Part shown: positions 50,914-61,458 of the stretch, one piece after another
Layout of the letters: every line of letters starts with the position of its first letter
How positions within the stretch are numbered: the stretch's first letter is position 1
The notes under the pieces: model-generated
What the model was told of the DNA's origin: nothing
The model's database searches: none
The model's input: only the letters and a program-made list of their open reading frames with translations
Translations under genes and position numbers: made by a program
Assembly: GCF_000173075.1 (NCBI RefSeq)
Contig: NZ_ABVL01000006.1
Coordinates: 124,001 to 188,000 of the forward strand
Reading direction: 5' to 3'
Length of the DNA: 64,000 bases
Source of the DNA: Chthoniobacter flavus Ellin428
GTDB taxonomy: Bacteria; Verrucomicrobiota; Verrucomicrobiia; Chthoniobacterales; Chthoniobacteraceae

Positions 50914-51013
50914 TTGCAGGCGGCGATCTTCGCCGCCCGAGGAGGAGGGGAATGATACTGGATGCGGAGGACTCCCGATGCGGACAGACGGCGGCTAGGG
51001 TGGCCGCCCCACA
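50914..51013. repeat. Palindromic GTNGGGCGGC element, relative of 35302-35386
   Basis: GTTGCAGGCGGCGATCTTCG from 50914 and GGTGGCCGCCCCACAATG to about 51014 are the two arms. CGGCGATCTTCGCCG forms an inner stem. The shared GGCGGCGATCTTCGCCGCC core makes this the second member of the 35302-35386 family. Confidence 0.7.
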
Positions 51014-51071
51014 ATGACGCTCTCCGCGGTAAAGATTTAGGTCGCGTGTGATTGTCCACACCGGGACGGGC

Positions 51072-51173
51072 GATTGCCTGGAAAGGCCCCGAGTCGCGGA
51101 GCGACGCCCTAAAATTGGCGTTCCACGCCTTTGGTTTGTTCAGCGACGGGAAAGTTGCTGCACCCAGGCAATC
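51072..51173. repeat. 10-base perfect inverted repeat, GATTGCCTGG
   Basis: GATTGCCTGG at 51072-51081 and CCAGGCAATC at 51164-51173 are perfectly complementary with an 82-base interior that also holds CGCCC and GGCG words. No gene is nearby on either side within 400 bases. Confidence 0.5.
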
Positions 51174-51616
51174 AGAGCTGCTCTCAATGGAATCAAAAGC
51201 GGTGCCTGCTGCCGTGCCAGAAACGGCCTTCTGGAATCAGACGGAACAAAAATGAGATGCAATATTCTCCCTTTTGATTGTTTGTTCTCAAAAGAAAGAT
51301 ACATGGGCCCTCCAGAGCCCTTAGATTCTCTCTTAGGGGCTAGAAAAGAGGGCGTTGGTGATGCCCCTCTGGCCAGAGAGGCTCTTTCGGACCTCACTTG
51401 CGGGCGTGGTGGAGGTGTCGCCGATGGGCTGCGTCGCAAGTTCGATACGCCGTTTCGCAGTTGAAAAACCCGCGAAGATCGCGGCATTTCCAGAGTAAAT
51501 GTGAGCTTTTTCATTCCAAAGGAAGGGACCGGGTGTCGTGTAGTGTCTCTCACTAATGAGATCTACATAGTTCTCCCCTTTGGGACGTGGTACGTGCGGT
51601 GCTAAAGAGTTACACC

Positions 51617-52219
51617 ATGAAACCACGCCGCTGCTTTAGCATCCTGACCACATTGGCCATTCTTTGCCTGAGCCGTGTTGTGGCGATGGCGACGACGCCT
51701 GAGATCATCATCAGCGTGCCGGATCAACAGATGGTGATTATGGAAAACGGTGTCCTGGCCGCTCATTACCCGATTTCGACCTCCAAGTTTGGCCTCGGCG
51801 ACCAGCCCAGCAGCTACGCCACGCCACTTGGCTTGCTCGAAGTCGCCGCCAAGGTCGGCGACGGCGCGCCGATGGGCGCGGTCTTCAAGGGACAGCATAT
51901 GACCGGTGAGATCATCCCGCCAAATGCCCCCGGCCGCGATCCCATCGTGACGCGCATCCTGCATCTGCGGGGCATGGAGGCTGGGAACGCCCGTGCGTAC
52001 GACCGCGGCATCTACATCCACGGCACGCCCGAGGAGGCCAGGATCGGCCGCCCGGCGAGCTACGGGTGCATTCGCATGCGATCGAAGGACGTGGTGCGGG
52101 TTTTCGACGCGGTGCCGGTCGGGACGAAGATCACGATCGTGAATAGCCCGCTGCGCCACGCTCTCGCGGAATACGCCGTGCAGCACGTGAGCCAGAGCCG
52201 GCACGTGGCAGCGAACTGA
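51617..52219 (+). CDS. L,D-transpeptidase (YkuD domain)
   Basis: The 200-residue protein starts at ATG 51617 with a signal peptide (RCFSILTTLAILCLSRVVAMA). The YkuD catalytic motif is IHGTPEEARIGRPASYGCIR, with His135 and Cys151. It cross-links peptidoglycan meso-DAP residues or attaches proteins to the wall in the periplasm. It is preceded by AAAGAG at an acceptable distance. Single gene with a palindromic repeat 25 bases after its stop codon. Confidence 0.93.
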   Translation: MKPRRCFSILTTLAILCLSRVVAMATTPEIIISVPDQQMVIMENGVLAAHYPISTSKFGLGDQPSSYATPLGLLEVAAKVGDGAPMGAVFKGQHMTGEIIPPNAPGRDPIVTRILHLRGMEAGNARAYDRGIYIHGTPEEARIGRPASYGCIRMRSKDVVRVFDAVPVGTKITIVNSPLRHALAEYAVQHVSQSRHVAAN

Positions 52220-52246
52220 GTGGACGGGGATCTCCGGGCAACCGGG

Positions 52247-52317
52247 ATAGGAGGAATAGGAAGAATGGGAGTAATAGGAGCGATAGGCGTCCTATGCCTC
52301 TCCCATTCCTCCTATTT
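52247..52317. repeat. Palindromic 9-mer-word element (AATAGGAGG family), copy 2
   Basis: Left words GATAGGAGG, AATAGGAAG, AATGGGAGT, AATAGGAGC follow one another in exact 9-base steps from 52247. The right arm CCTATGCCTCTCCCATTCC (about 52291-52312) and CCTATTT complete the palindrome. It lies 25 bases past the transpeptidase stop codon. Confidence 0.85.
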
Positions 52318-52679
52318 GTGGAGGGGCGGCGGACTTCGTCCGGGCAGCGCTGGCAGGGCGATCCAGCGTCAGCGGAAGTATCGGACGCGCAGGAGCGCAT
52401 CCCTCCGTGGTCGCCAGAATGCCCGTTTTGCGGCCGTTTTTTACGGAGTAGTATGTATGCGTATGAGTTAAAATGGGCCAAAACGGTCGACTCGCGGCTA
52501 CATCCGTGTCCGGCAACCCCTGACAAAATCATCGTTTCCGGGCGATGTGGTCTGCGAAGCTTGGAAAAAGGCTCTTTCCCGGCCTACGTGGCCCGGAAAT
52601 GCCGATTGTTACAGCGGTGCGGAGCGAGGTGATTTCTGTCAATCACGACCGACTTCTTCCCAACGGTTTTATTTTTTGC
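52318..52679. other. Gene-free leader stretch upstream of nrdJ (part of 52220-52870)
   Basis: The 650-base gap before the ribonucleotide reductase holds the repeat above, a second loose inverted set near 52320-52410 (GGAGGGGC.., ..GCATCCCTCC), and the putative promoter and DnaA box listed below. No convincing ORF and no cobalamin riboswitch box were found by eye. Confidence 0.5.
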
Positions 52680-52708
52680 TGTACAGGCTAATTTTCTTGG
52701 CGTATACT
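52680..52708 (+). promoter_or_regulatory. Putative sigma-70-type promoter of nrdJ
   Basis: TGTACA at 52680-52685 (four of six match TTGACA) and TATACT at 52703-52708 (five of six match TATAAT) are spaced by 17 bases in a locally AT-rich region. Transcription would start near 52715, giving a leader of about 155 bases before the ATG at 52871. Confidence 0.4.
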
Positions 52709-52794
52709 ACCGATTGTGGTGTTATGGGCGAACCTGCCCCACAGAATGTGGTTATTGACGCGAGTTCTCAAGGTATTCCCTAGGAATTCGCAAC

Positions 52795-52803
52795 TTATTC
52801 ACA
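52795..52803 (+). promoter_or_regulatory. Possible DnaA box in the nrdJ leader
   Basis: TTATTCACA matches the TTATNCACA DnaA consensus. DnaA regulates the class I reductase genes of E. coli, so a box in this place would make sense, but a single 9-base match is weak evidence. Confidence 0.25.
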
Positions 52804-52870
52804 AGTTGTTCGGCTCGTTTCGTTCCCCCAGTAACCCGTCACTCCACAACCGTCGAAACTCGCGTATCGT

Positions 52871-56002
<3,132 letters not shown>

Positions 56003-56056
56003 GTTGAGGCCATTAATTTGCCTGTACAAAGACAAACAGACCCGCAAAATAACATC

Positions 56057-56122
56057 ATGGTCGTACCCAAGAAGAAGGAACGCCCGAGCGATTCCGGCGA
56101 AGGACCCATCCTCGCAGATTAA
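56057..56122 (+). CDS. Possible 21-residue peptide (MVVPKKKERPSDSGEGPILAD)
   Basis: A short frame with ATG at 56057 and TAA at 56120-56122 follows the reductase by 54 bases. It is Lys/Pro-rich and hydrophilic, with no Shine-Dalgarno-like sequence in front. It could be a chance frame. Noted because the flanking gene-free stretch 56003-56395 otherwise has only hairpins and a repeat. Confidence 0.15.
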   Translation: MVVPKKKERPSDSGEGPILAD

Positions 56123-56131
56123 TTGATTTCC

Positions 56132-56147
56132 AGCGGCTTCGGCCGCT
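56132..56147. terminator. Perfect UUCG-loop hairpin after nrdJ
   Basis: AGCGGC at 56132-56137 and GCCGCT at 56142-56147 close a TTCG tetraloop, the most stable RNA loop type. No T-run follows. It lies 130 bases after the reductase stop codon, ahead of the next hairpin. Confidence 0.5.
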
Positions 56148-56161
56148 CTGCAACCAAGGAA

Positions 56162-56210
56162 ACACGCCCGGCAGTCGGCTGCTCAATCCAGTCCGGCTGC
56201 CGGGTGTTAA
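56162..56210 (+). terminator. Probable intrinsic terminator of nrdJ
   Basis: CCCGGCAG at 56167-56174 pairs with CTGCCGGG at 56197-56204, extended by wobble and A-T pairs outside, and TGTTAATTTAT follows. This is the best terminator-like structure in the window that is not one of the multi-copy palindromes. Confidence 0.6.
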
Positions 56211-56223
56211 TTTATGGGTGGAC

Positions 56224-56311
56224 AGGAGTGATAGGAGGAATAGGAACGATGGGATGCGGAGGCGCGAATGACTATCCCCTATAGGTCTCATTTGTCCTCT
56301 ATCACTCCTCT
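56224..56311. repeat. Palindromic 9-mer-word element (AATAGGAGG family), copy 3
   Basis: Left words GATAGGAGG / AATAGGAAC / GATGGGATG from 56229, and right words CTATCCCCTATAGG and CTCTATCACTCCTC to 56311. It lies after the nrdJ terminator and ends 84 bases before the VOC gene. Confidence 0.75.
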
Positions 56312-56395
56312 CTGGCGCATTTTCCCGAGCGCACTATAAAGCCATCCGCAGGTCGTCTTGCGATTGCTCAAGGTTTCCCCAACTCAAATCACATC

Positions 56396-56767
56396 ATGGA
56401 AGGCCAAACACTTTGTTGGACGGATATTCCGGTCATCGATCTCGACCGGGCGATTGCTTTTTACGCCGCGGTGCTCGGCGCACCTGTGACCAGGGAAACG
56501 GGCGGGCCGGGCGTGGAATTCGGTTTGTTGCCGCATGATGACAACACCTCCGGATGCCTCACTCTCGACGCGGGCAATCAGCCTTCGCTGAACGGTCCAC
56601 TCATTTATCTTTCCGTCGATGGCCGACTGGACGCGGCCGTGGCGGCGGTGATCGCGAATGGCGGAATCGTGCAACAGCCGCCGCACCAGATCGGGCCGTA
56701 CGGTTACCGCGCGGTGGTCATCGATAGTGAAGGCAATCGCATCGCCCTGCATTCGGCGACGGCGTAG
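56396..56767 (+). CDS. VOC (glyoxalase/bleomycin resistance) family protein
   Basis: The 123-residue protein has the VOC beta-alpha-beta pattern: TDIPVIDLDRAIAFYAAVLG at the start, LGAPVTRETG, FGLLPHDDNTSGCLTL, GPLIYLSVDGRLDAAVAAV and GYRAVVIDSEGNRIALHS at the end. It is the single-domain size of YcgX/PhnB-like VOC proteins. Enzymatic role unknown; it could be an antibiotic-binding or lyase protein. It stands alone, with the convergent 56810 gene 42 bases further. Confidence 0.88.
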   Translation: MEGQTLCWTDIPVIDLDRAIAFYAAVLGAPVTRETGGPGVEFGLLPHDDNTSGCLTLDAGNQPSLNGPLIYLSVDGRLDAAVAAVIANGGIVQQPPHQIGPYGYRAVVIDSEGNRIALHSATA

Positions 56768-56809
56768 CGCGGAATCGACATTCCGGCACCGTGTCGCCAG
56801 CCCGGGATC

Positions 56810-57040
56810 TCACTCTTTTCCGGTCACCACAAACAAGTCGCCTTTTTTATCAACCCGCCCGAAAAGCACGAGGGCGGCAAGGGTGGCTTCCACCTGTTCC
56901 GGGGTCACTCCGCTGAAGCGTTCCATCAGCATTTCCACGGATGCCTGAGCACCGCAATTGCGCAACTCCAGGGTCACAGCCTGCAGTCGACCGAGATACG
57001 TACCCGGCCACGGAATCTTGGGGTGCGCATCCATGGTCAT
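56810..57040 (-). CDS. Small hypothetical protein, possible winged helix
   Basis: The 76-residue frame from ATG 57040 (57034 is an alternative) has even codon use and a helix-turn-helix-like rhythm: TYLGRLQAVTLELRNCGAQA, VEMLMERFSGVTPEQVEATLAALVLFGRVDKKGDLFVV. The final part resembles the wing of a winged helix. No Shine-Dalgarno is evident. I do not recognise the family. Upstream, 57041-57120 is AT-rich and could be its promoter. Confidence 0.55.
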   Translation of the reverse strand: MTMDAHPKIPWPGTYLGRLQAVTLELRNCGAQASVEMLMERFSGVTPEQVEATLAALVLFGRVDKKGDLFVVTGKE

Positions 57041-57320
57041 GTGTCGACGTTTGACTACATTTGTCACAATTAGCAAGCATCTTCATCAAGCTTCAGCGAT
57101 AAAATACATAGTTACCCTGATGCAATTTCCTCCCGAAAAGACGTCTGTAAAAACGCGGTGGTAGCGGCTGGGTGCCCTCGTGAAATCGGATCGACGTGAC
57201 AAAAAAGCCGAAAGGCAGATCTGGTAGGTGTATGTCAATCTGAAGTGTTTTCTTAAACGCAACGTAACAACCCTCATTATTTTATTTTCAATCCGCGATA
57301 AACCTGTCCTTCTATTCTCC

Positions 57321-57614
57321 GTGCACACGAACCTTCCCCCGGTGTTGGTGGCGCTTTTTCTCGGCGCTGTAGTTACGCTCCACGGCCAGTCGGAAAGCCG
57401 CCTGACCTTGGAACAGAAAGCGAGTCGGCCACCGTTCCAAAGTGGCGATCAACTGGATATCCAAAGTGATGCCACCGTTTTCTCCGGCGTCACGCGCGTC
57501 ACCATTTTGAGTACGACGCACTGGCCGTGGGTGAGGGTCAGATCCGAACAGGGGGAAGCGTGGCTGAATTTCGACCACGTGGTGGTCGCGAAAAACGTGG
57601 TCAGTACGAGATAG
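57321..57614 (+). CDS. Small exported hypothetical protein
   Basis: I take the GTG at 57321 as start since it opens a signal peptide (TNLPPVLVALFLGAVVTLHG). The mature part of about 75 residues has beta-rich segments (SGDQLDIQSDATVFSGVTRV, TILSTTHWPWVRVRSEQGEAW), like a small SH3-type or Ig-like domain. An earlier ATG at 57228 is possible but adds a less typical N-terminus. Upstream and downstream gaps are AT-richer than average. Function unknown. Confidence 0.5.
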   Translation: MHTNLPPVLVALFLGAVVTLHGQSESRLTLEQKASRPPFQSGDQLDIQSDATVFSGVTRVTILSTTHWPWVRVRSEQGEAWLNFDHVVVAKNVVSTR

Positions 57615-57720
57615 CGTACTCGCGGAAGGTCATTTTTGGGCACCGAAAGGGCCTGGGAGCGGGCCGCGATGCGCGGTGGTTCCCATTGGGAAATGAGTTT
57701 GTTTGGGTTTCCTAACATCG

Positions 57721-57753
57721 CCCGCGAAGCCTGATTTTATCAGGGTTTGCGGG
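57721..57753. terminator. 14-pair stem-loop between two operons
   Basis: CCCGCGAAGCCTGA at 57721-57734 and TCAGGGTTTGCGGG at 57740-57753 pair in 13 of 14 positions (one wobble, one mismatch) around a TTTTA loop. It lies in the gene-free stretch 57615-57934. A second, smaller perfect stem (GCAGTT/AACTGC with CTTC loop) is at 57838-57853. It may end the 57321 gene transcript. Nothing else recognisable lies in that stretch. Confidence 0.55.
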
Positions 57754-57920
57754 TGTGGCGATTTTGTGGACAACGGTCGCAATTACCCCCACAAGTCAAG
57801 ACTTTTGTGCGATCGCCGGGACGGCGTTTGAATGAATGCAGTTCTTCAACTGCCATGAATTACCCCTCCCATTGTCCAGTTCCCCCTCTCCCCGGCCAGC
57901 TCATGGGCTACGTTGTTGGC

Positions 57921-57928
57921 AAGGAGGT
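57921..57928 (+). promoter_or_regulatory. Strong ribosome binding site of the 57935 gene
   Basis: AAGGAGGT, a full match to the Shine-Dalgarno consensus, is followed by six bases and then ATG at 57935. It decides the start of the gene over the in-frame ATG at 57836. It is the strongest such site I noticed in the window. Confidence 0.85.
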
Positions 57929-57934
57929 GTGCGC

Positions 57935-58486
57935 ATGAATCCGTTTACCCGCATCCAGCGCGATGTGCGCGAAAACCAAATCTACCGCGATGCCCTCCTC
58001 GCCCAGCCCCAGGAGTTTTTCCTCCAGCATTTTGGGGTCGTCCCGAACATCCTCGAAAGGCTGCGCTTCGTGGAAAAGCTGATCCAATCGACGGGCGCGC
58101 CGCACGCCTTCATGAACGATCTCTATACGGTGCGGATGCGCGACGCTTCGCCGTTCATCCAGCTCGACATCACCCGCCGCGACGGCGAGGCGTGCAAGAA
58201 CTGGCGGGACTTCCAGCAGATCAAGAACGAGCTCGTCGGTGCCGAGTGCGAAGCCGTGGAGCTCTTCCCCGCGGAAAGCCGGCTCGTGGACACGGCGAAT
58301 CAATATCATCTATGGGTCAATCCGGATGCGAATTTCCGGTTTCCCTTTGGTTACAAAAAACGCGTCGTGCTGAATGAACCGGTCATCTATCGCGGCCGGG
58401 CGGGTAACGAAGTGGCCGGTTCGGCCGGTGTTCGCATCGCCGGGGATAGCATGGCAAAAAACCGCGCGGAGGACAGCGCATCCTAA
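57935..58486 (+). CDS. Unknown-family protein, paralogue A (DUF7694-like)
   Basis: The 183-residue protein starts after a consensus ribosome binding site. The region NWRDFQQIKNELVGAECEAV, then ELFPAESRLVDTANQYHLWV, recalls a small phage/bacterial domain (I believe DUF7694, from memory). A preceding segment (VRENQIYRDALLAQPQEFF) is common with its paralogue at 59333, to which it aligns along its length at roughly 60 per cent identity. No membrane segment is seen. Its stop codon is one base before the response regulator ATG, so the two are certainly co-transcribed. Function unknown. Confidence 0.75.
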   Translation: MNPFTRIQRDVRENQIYRDALLAQPQEFFLQHFGVVPNILERLRFVEKLIQSTGAPHAFMNDLYTVRMRDASPFIQLDITRRDGEACKNWRDFQQIKNELVGAECEAVELFPAESRLVDTANQYHLWVNPDANFRFPFGYKKRVVLNEPVIYRGRAGNEVAGSAGVRIAGDSMAKNRAEDSAS

Positions 58487-58487
58487 C

Positions 58488-59186
58488 ATGGCCGTCGCAA
58501 CTCTTTCTTCAGTTGGTTCTGAGCCGCGCTTCGGCGCCAGCCAGGTCAAGGTGGTGTTAGTTGAGGATCACCGCATGTTCCGCGAATGGCTCACCCAAAT
58601 GTTGGGTCGCGATTCCGGTTGCGAGGTTTGCGGCGAAACCGACAACATCCACGACGCGCAACGGATCATCCACGAGACCAAGCCGGACATCGTCATCGTC
58701 GACATCACCTTGAAAGGCAGCAGCGGGTTGGAGCTGATCAAGGACATGCGAGCGCAAGGATTGGAAACGCCGGTGCTTGTGCTCTCCATGCACGACGAGG
58801 CGCTTTACGCCGAGCGCGTGCTGCGCGCCGGTGCGCGCGGATATATTTCCAAACACGAGGCCTCTTCCACGCTCTCGAAAGCCATCCGCCACGTGCTCAG
58901 CGGGCAGGTCTATTTGAGCGAAGGGATGACCGCCTCGCTGTTGGAAAAAGTTTCCGGGCGCAAGCCTTCCACCAGCTCGGGTCTCGAATTGCTCGCCGAT
59001 CGTGAGCTCGAAGTTTTCCAGCTCATCGGCAAGGGGCACAACGGTCGCGAGATCGCCCAGCTCCTGCACCTCGGGGAAACGACGGTCGATACCTATCGTG
59101 CACGCATCAAAGAAAAACTGCGGCTGCGCAACGCGGCCGAGCTCTACAGTCGTGCGGCGCAGTGGGTGCACGAAAATGGGGCATAG
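58488..59186 (+). CDS. NarL/FixJ-family response regulator
   Basis: The 232-residue protein has a receiver domain: acidic pair VEDH (E26, D27), phospho-acceptor D72 in IVIVDITLKG, switch Ser100 in VLVLSMHDE and Lys122 in GYISKHE. The C-terminal LuxR-type helix-turn-helix is LADRELEVFQLIGKGHNGRE, then IAQLLHLGETTVDTYRARIK. So it probably controls transcription upon phosphorylation. No histidine kinase is next to it. It follows paralogue A with a one-base gap, and paralogue B lies 147 bases beyond. Confidence 0.93.
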   Translation: MAVATLSSVGSEPRFGASQVKVVLVEDHRMFREWLTQMLGRDSGCEVCGETDNIHDAQRIIHETKPDIVIVDITLKGSSGLELIKDMRAQGLETPVLVLSMHDEALYAERVLRAGARGYISKHEASSTLSKAIRHVLSGQVYLSEGMTASLLEKVSGRKPSTSSGLELLADRELEVFQLIGKGHNGREIAQLLHLGETTVDTYRARIKEKLRLRNAAELYSRAAQWVHENGA

Positions 59187-59332
59187 ATATTCCCGCGGAT
59201 ATATGTGTTGGAAAGCATAACTAATAGTCCCGGCCTCACGTTCTCTGTAGCCCCATACAATGTATTCCTTACGTCGCGAATTTCCCCACACTCCATGTCT
59301 TTTGCGGCTTCGGCGGCAGTCTGATTGAAATA

Positions 59333-59974
59333 ATGGCGTCCTTCATTCACTCCATGAACACTGTGACCCCCACAGCAGCGCAGTTGGATCGTCCTTCTCG
59401 AGCGGCAGAGCCCATGATGAGGACAAGCGATCCGGCAATGACCCCCTTCGTCGAAACTCCACACGACGTCCGCGAAAATCAAATCTATCGCGACGCCTTG
59501 CTGGCCCAGCCGCCGGAATTTTTCCGCGGTTACTGCCAGGGCCGCATCCCCGATCTTTTCGAGCGGATGGTGCTGGTGGAGCGCCTGGTGCAGGCTGCGG
59601 CGGCGCCGCAGGTTTTCCTCAACAACCTCTATCGCGTGCAAGTGCGCCGCGAACCGACGGTGGTACACCTCTCAATCGCCCGCCTCGATGGTGAGCCGTG
59701 CAAAAACTGGCGGCATTTCCAGCAGATCAAAAACGAAATCGTGGGCCCGGAATTCGAAGCAGTCGAACTCTTCCCCGCCGAAAGCCGCCTGGTCGACATG
59801 GATAACGAATATCACCTTTGGGTGAACGTCAGCCCGACATTCCGTTACCCGTTCGGATATGAACGCCGGCACGTAATGAACAAGCCGGTCGAGTATCGCG
59901 GCCGCGCCGGCGACGAACTCCCCGGCGGCGGACCAGCCCTTTGCGTTGATTCGACAGCCGGCGCGCTCATCTGA
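59333..59974 (+). CDS. Unknown-family protein, paralogue B (DUF7694-like)
   Basis: The 213-residue frame aligns from residue 36 (MTPFVETPHDVRENQIYRDA) to the end with paralogue A, sharing NWRHFQQIKNEIVGPEFEAV, ELFPAESRLVDMDNEYHLWV and RYPFGYERRH. Since the aligned first Met corresponds to paralogue A's start, the ATG at 59438 is an alternative start; the 35 extra residues are Ser/Thr/Pro-rich. It may be transcribed separately, as 146 bases separate it from the regulator. Function unknown. Confidence 0.72.
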   Translation: MASFIHSMNTVTPTAAQLDRPSRAAEPMMRTSDPAMTPFVETPHDVRENQIYRDALLAQPPEFFRGYCQGRIPDLFERMVLVERLVQAAAAPQVFLNNLYRVQVRREPTVVHLSIARLDGEPCKNWRHFQQIKNEIVGPEFEAVELFPAESRLVDMDNEYHLWVNVSPTFRYPFGYERRHVMNKPVEYRGRAGDELPGGGPALCVDSTAGALI

Positions 59975-60109
59975 TCTGGCGAGGCCGGTGGGTGTGGTCG
60001 CGGGGCATCCCTGGGTTGGTTGTTAGGAATGCCAACCTGAGCAGAGCTCGGCGGCGGCTCGCGCGTCGTGCTTGGGCATTGAGCGTCGTCACGCTATAAC
60101 GACGCCCTC

Positions 60110-61375
60110 ATGATTCGCCCCCTCATCCTCGCCTTCTGCGCGCTGCTCGTCCCGATCGCAGTTCGCGCCGAATTGAGCGGCACCTCAAATTTCGAGGGCG
60201 GCTCCGCGCGCGTCCTTTCCATCGACCAAGGCTCGCGGACGATTCGCTTCATGCCCGCCGGCGACCCCGAACGTGGATGGCCGTGTTGGTGGTTCCTGCG
60301 CGTCGATGGCGTGGAGGCTGGAACCACGCTCAATCTCGAAATCGTCGCTTCCGATCGCCCCCTCCCGCGGTCCGGCGGAAAGCCGTTATCTTCTTCGTGG
60401 GCCACGCCGATGCGCGCGGCCGTGTCGTTCGATGGCGCGAAATGGCAGCACACCGATGTCGGCGAAAAACGCCCCGACGGCATGATCTGGCATGTCCGGA
60501 CCACCGGATCGAGCGTGTGGCTTGCGTGGGGACCGCCTTTCACGCCGCACGATGCCAGTGCCTTCATTGCTCAACTCGCCGCCACACATCCCTTCGTCGA
60601 ACCTTTTACCCTGACCCACTCGCGCGAAGGGCACGAGGCACCGGCCATGCGCATCCACGAGGGCGGGGTTGGCCCGGATACCTTCGGCGTCTGGGTCGAA
60701 GCGCGCCAGCATGCCTGGGAAAGCGGCGGGAGTTGGGTCTGTCGGGGCTTTGCCGAATGGCTGGCCGGCGACGACGAAGCCGCTCGCTGGTTGCGCCAGT
60801 ACGCCGAAGTCTTCTTCGTGCCGGTCATGGACATCGACCACGTGACCACCGGCGACGGCGGCAAGGAAGCCATCCCCCAGGATCACAATCGCGATTGGTC
60901 CGACGCCCCTCACTGGCCGGAAGTCGCCGCGGCCCAGAAGCGTCTCGCCGCCCTGTCCGCGGAAAAGCGCCTGGACGTCTTCCTCGACCTGCACAATCCC
61001 GGTGCCTCCGACTTGGGAAGCTACTTTTACACTGGAGAGGACAGCCTCCTCCGCGAAATCGGCCTGCAGCGCCGGGAGCGTTTCCTCGCCCTGGCCAGGG
61101 AGCACCTCACCGGCCCCATCCCCTACGACCCGAAGACCCGGGCCAGCGGCAAAAATTATCACCCCCTCTGGCGGCAGATCAGCAACAACTGGGTCGCCGT
61201 CCACGGCCAGCCGTCCACCGTAACTCTCTGTCTGGAAACCGCTTGGAACACCCCGGCCAGCACCGTCGAGGGCTATCTGGCCACCGGTCGCCAACTCGCC
61301 GCCACCGTGGCCGCCTACCTGAAGGAAAATCCCCGCGTTGCCACGCCCGAAGGGCCTTCCAGCGGAGCGAAATAA
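60110..61375 (+). CDS. M14-family zinc carboxypeptidase-like protein, exported
   Basis: The 421-residue protein begins with a signal peptide (MIRPLILAFCALLVPIAVRA). An N-terminal beta domain (residues ~20-145) precedes the M14 catalytic domain: HxxE as H201/E204 in ARQHAWESGGSW, a PVMDIDHVTTGDGG stretch, DHNRDWSD, and the third zinc His in FLDLHNPG. LCLETAWN holds the presumed catalytic Glu. The order is that of the cytosolic-carboxypeptidase-like subgroup. It removes C-terminal residues from peptides in the periplasm, though the substrate is unknown. It follows the paralogue B gene by 135 bases. Confidence 0.9.
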   Translation: MIRPLILAFCALLVPIAVRAELSGTSNFEGGSARVLSIDQGSRTIRFMPAGDPERGWPCWWFLRVDGVEAGTTLNLEIVASDRPLPRSGGKPLSSSWATPMRAAVSFDGAKWQHTDVGEKRPDGMIWHVRTTGSSVWLAWGPPFTPHDASAFIAQLAATHPFVEPFTLTHSREGHEAPAMRIHEGGVGPDTFGVWVEARQHAWESGGSWVCRGFAEWLAGDDEAARWLRQYAEVFFVPVMDIDHVTTGDGGKEAIPQDHNRDWSDAPHWPEVAAAQKRLAALSAEKRLDVFLDLHNPGASDLGSYFYTGEDSLLREIGLQRRERFLALAREHLTGPIPYDPKTRASGKNYHPLWRQISNNWVAVHGQPSTVTLCLETAWNTPASTVEGYLATGRQLAATVAAYLKENPRVATPEGPSSGAK

Positions 61376-61458
61376 CGGTTAAACACCCTGTCTTCCGAAT
61401 AGAATCCCAGCGGCAACCGTCTTGCAACCGGCTCTGACCGCACGTATCTAAGCTATTT

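Larger units (their letters stand above)
50559..51616. other. Gene-free stretch of about 1 kb, full of repeat elements
   Basis: I see no convincing coding frame: frames of 60-138 codons exist on both strands but have no recognisable motif, start signal or codon bias. Four repeat elements fill the first half (50572-50655, 50675-50757, 50914-51013, 51072-51173). The second half (about 51180-51600) shows a CCTCTGG/CCAGAGAGG inverted repeat near 51366 and nothing I can name. The part before 51617 is likely to contain the L,D-transpeptidase promoter. Confidence 0.6.

Noticed and set aside
51048-51553. Overlapping frames of 137-138 codons in the gene-free stretch
   Set aside because: Present on both strands without motif, start signal or codon bias, and overlapping a repeat.
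52709-52870. Cobalamin riboswitch before the B12-dependent reductase
   Set aside because: No B12-box-like sequence is visible in the leader.
57771-57779. TGTGGACAA as another DnaA box
   Set aside because: One mismatch to the consensus, single copy and no replication context.
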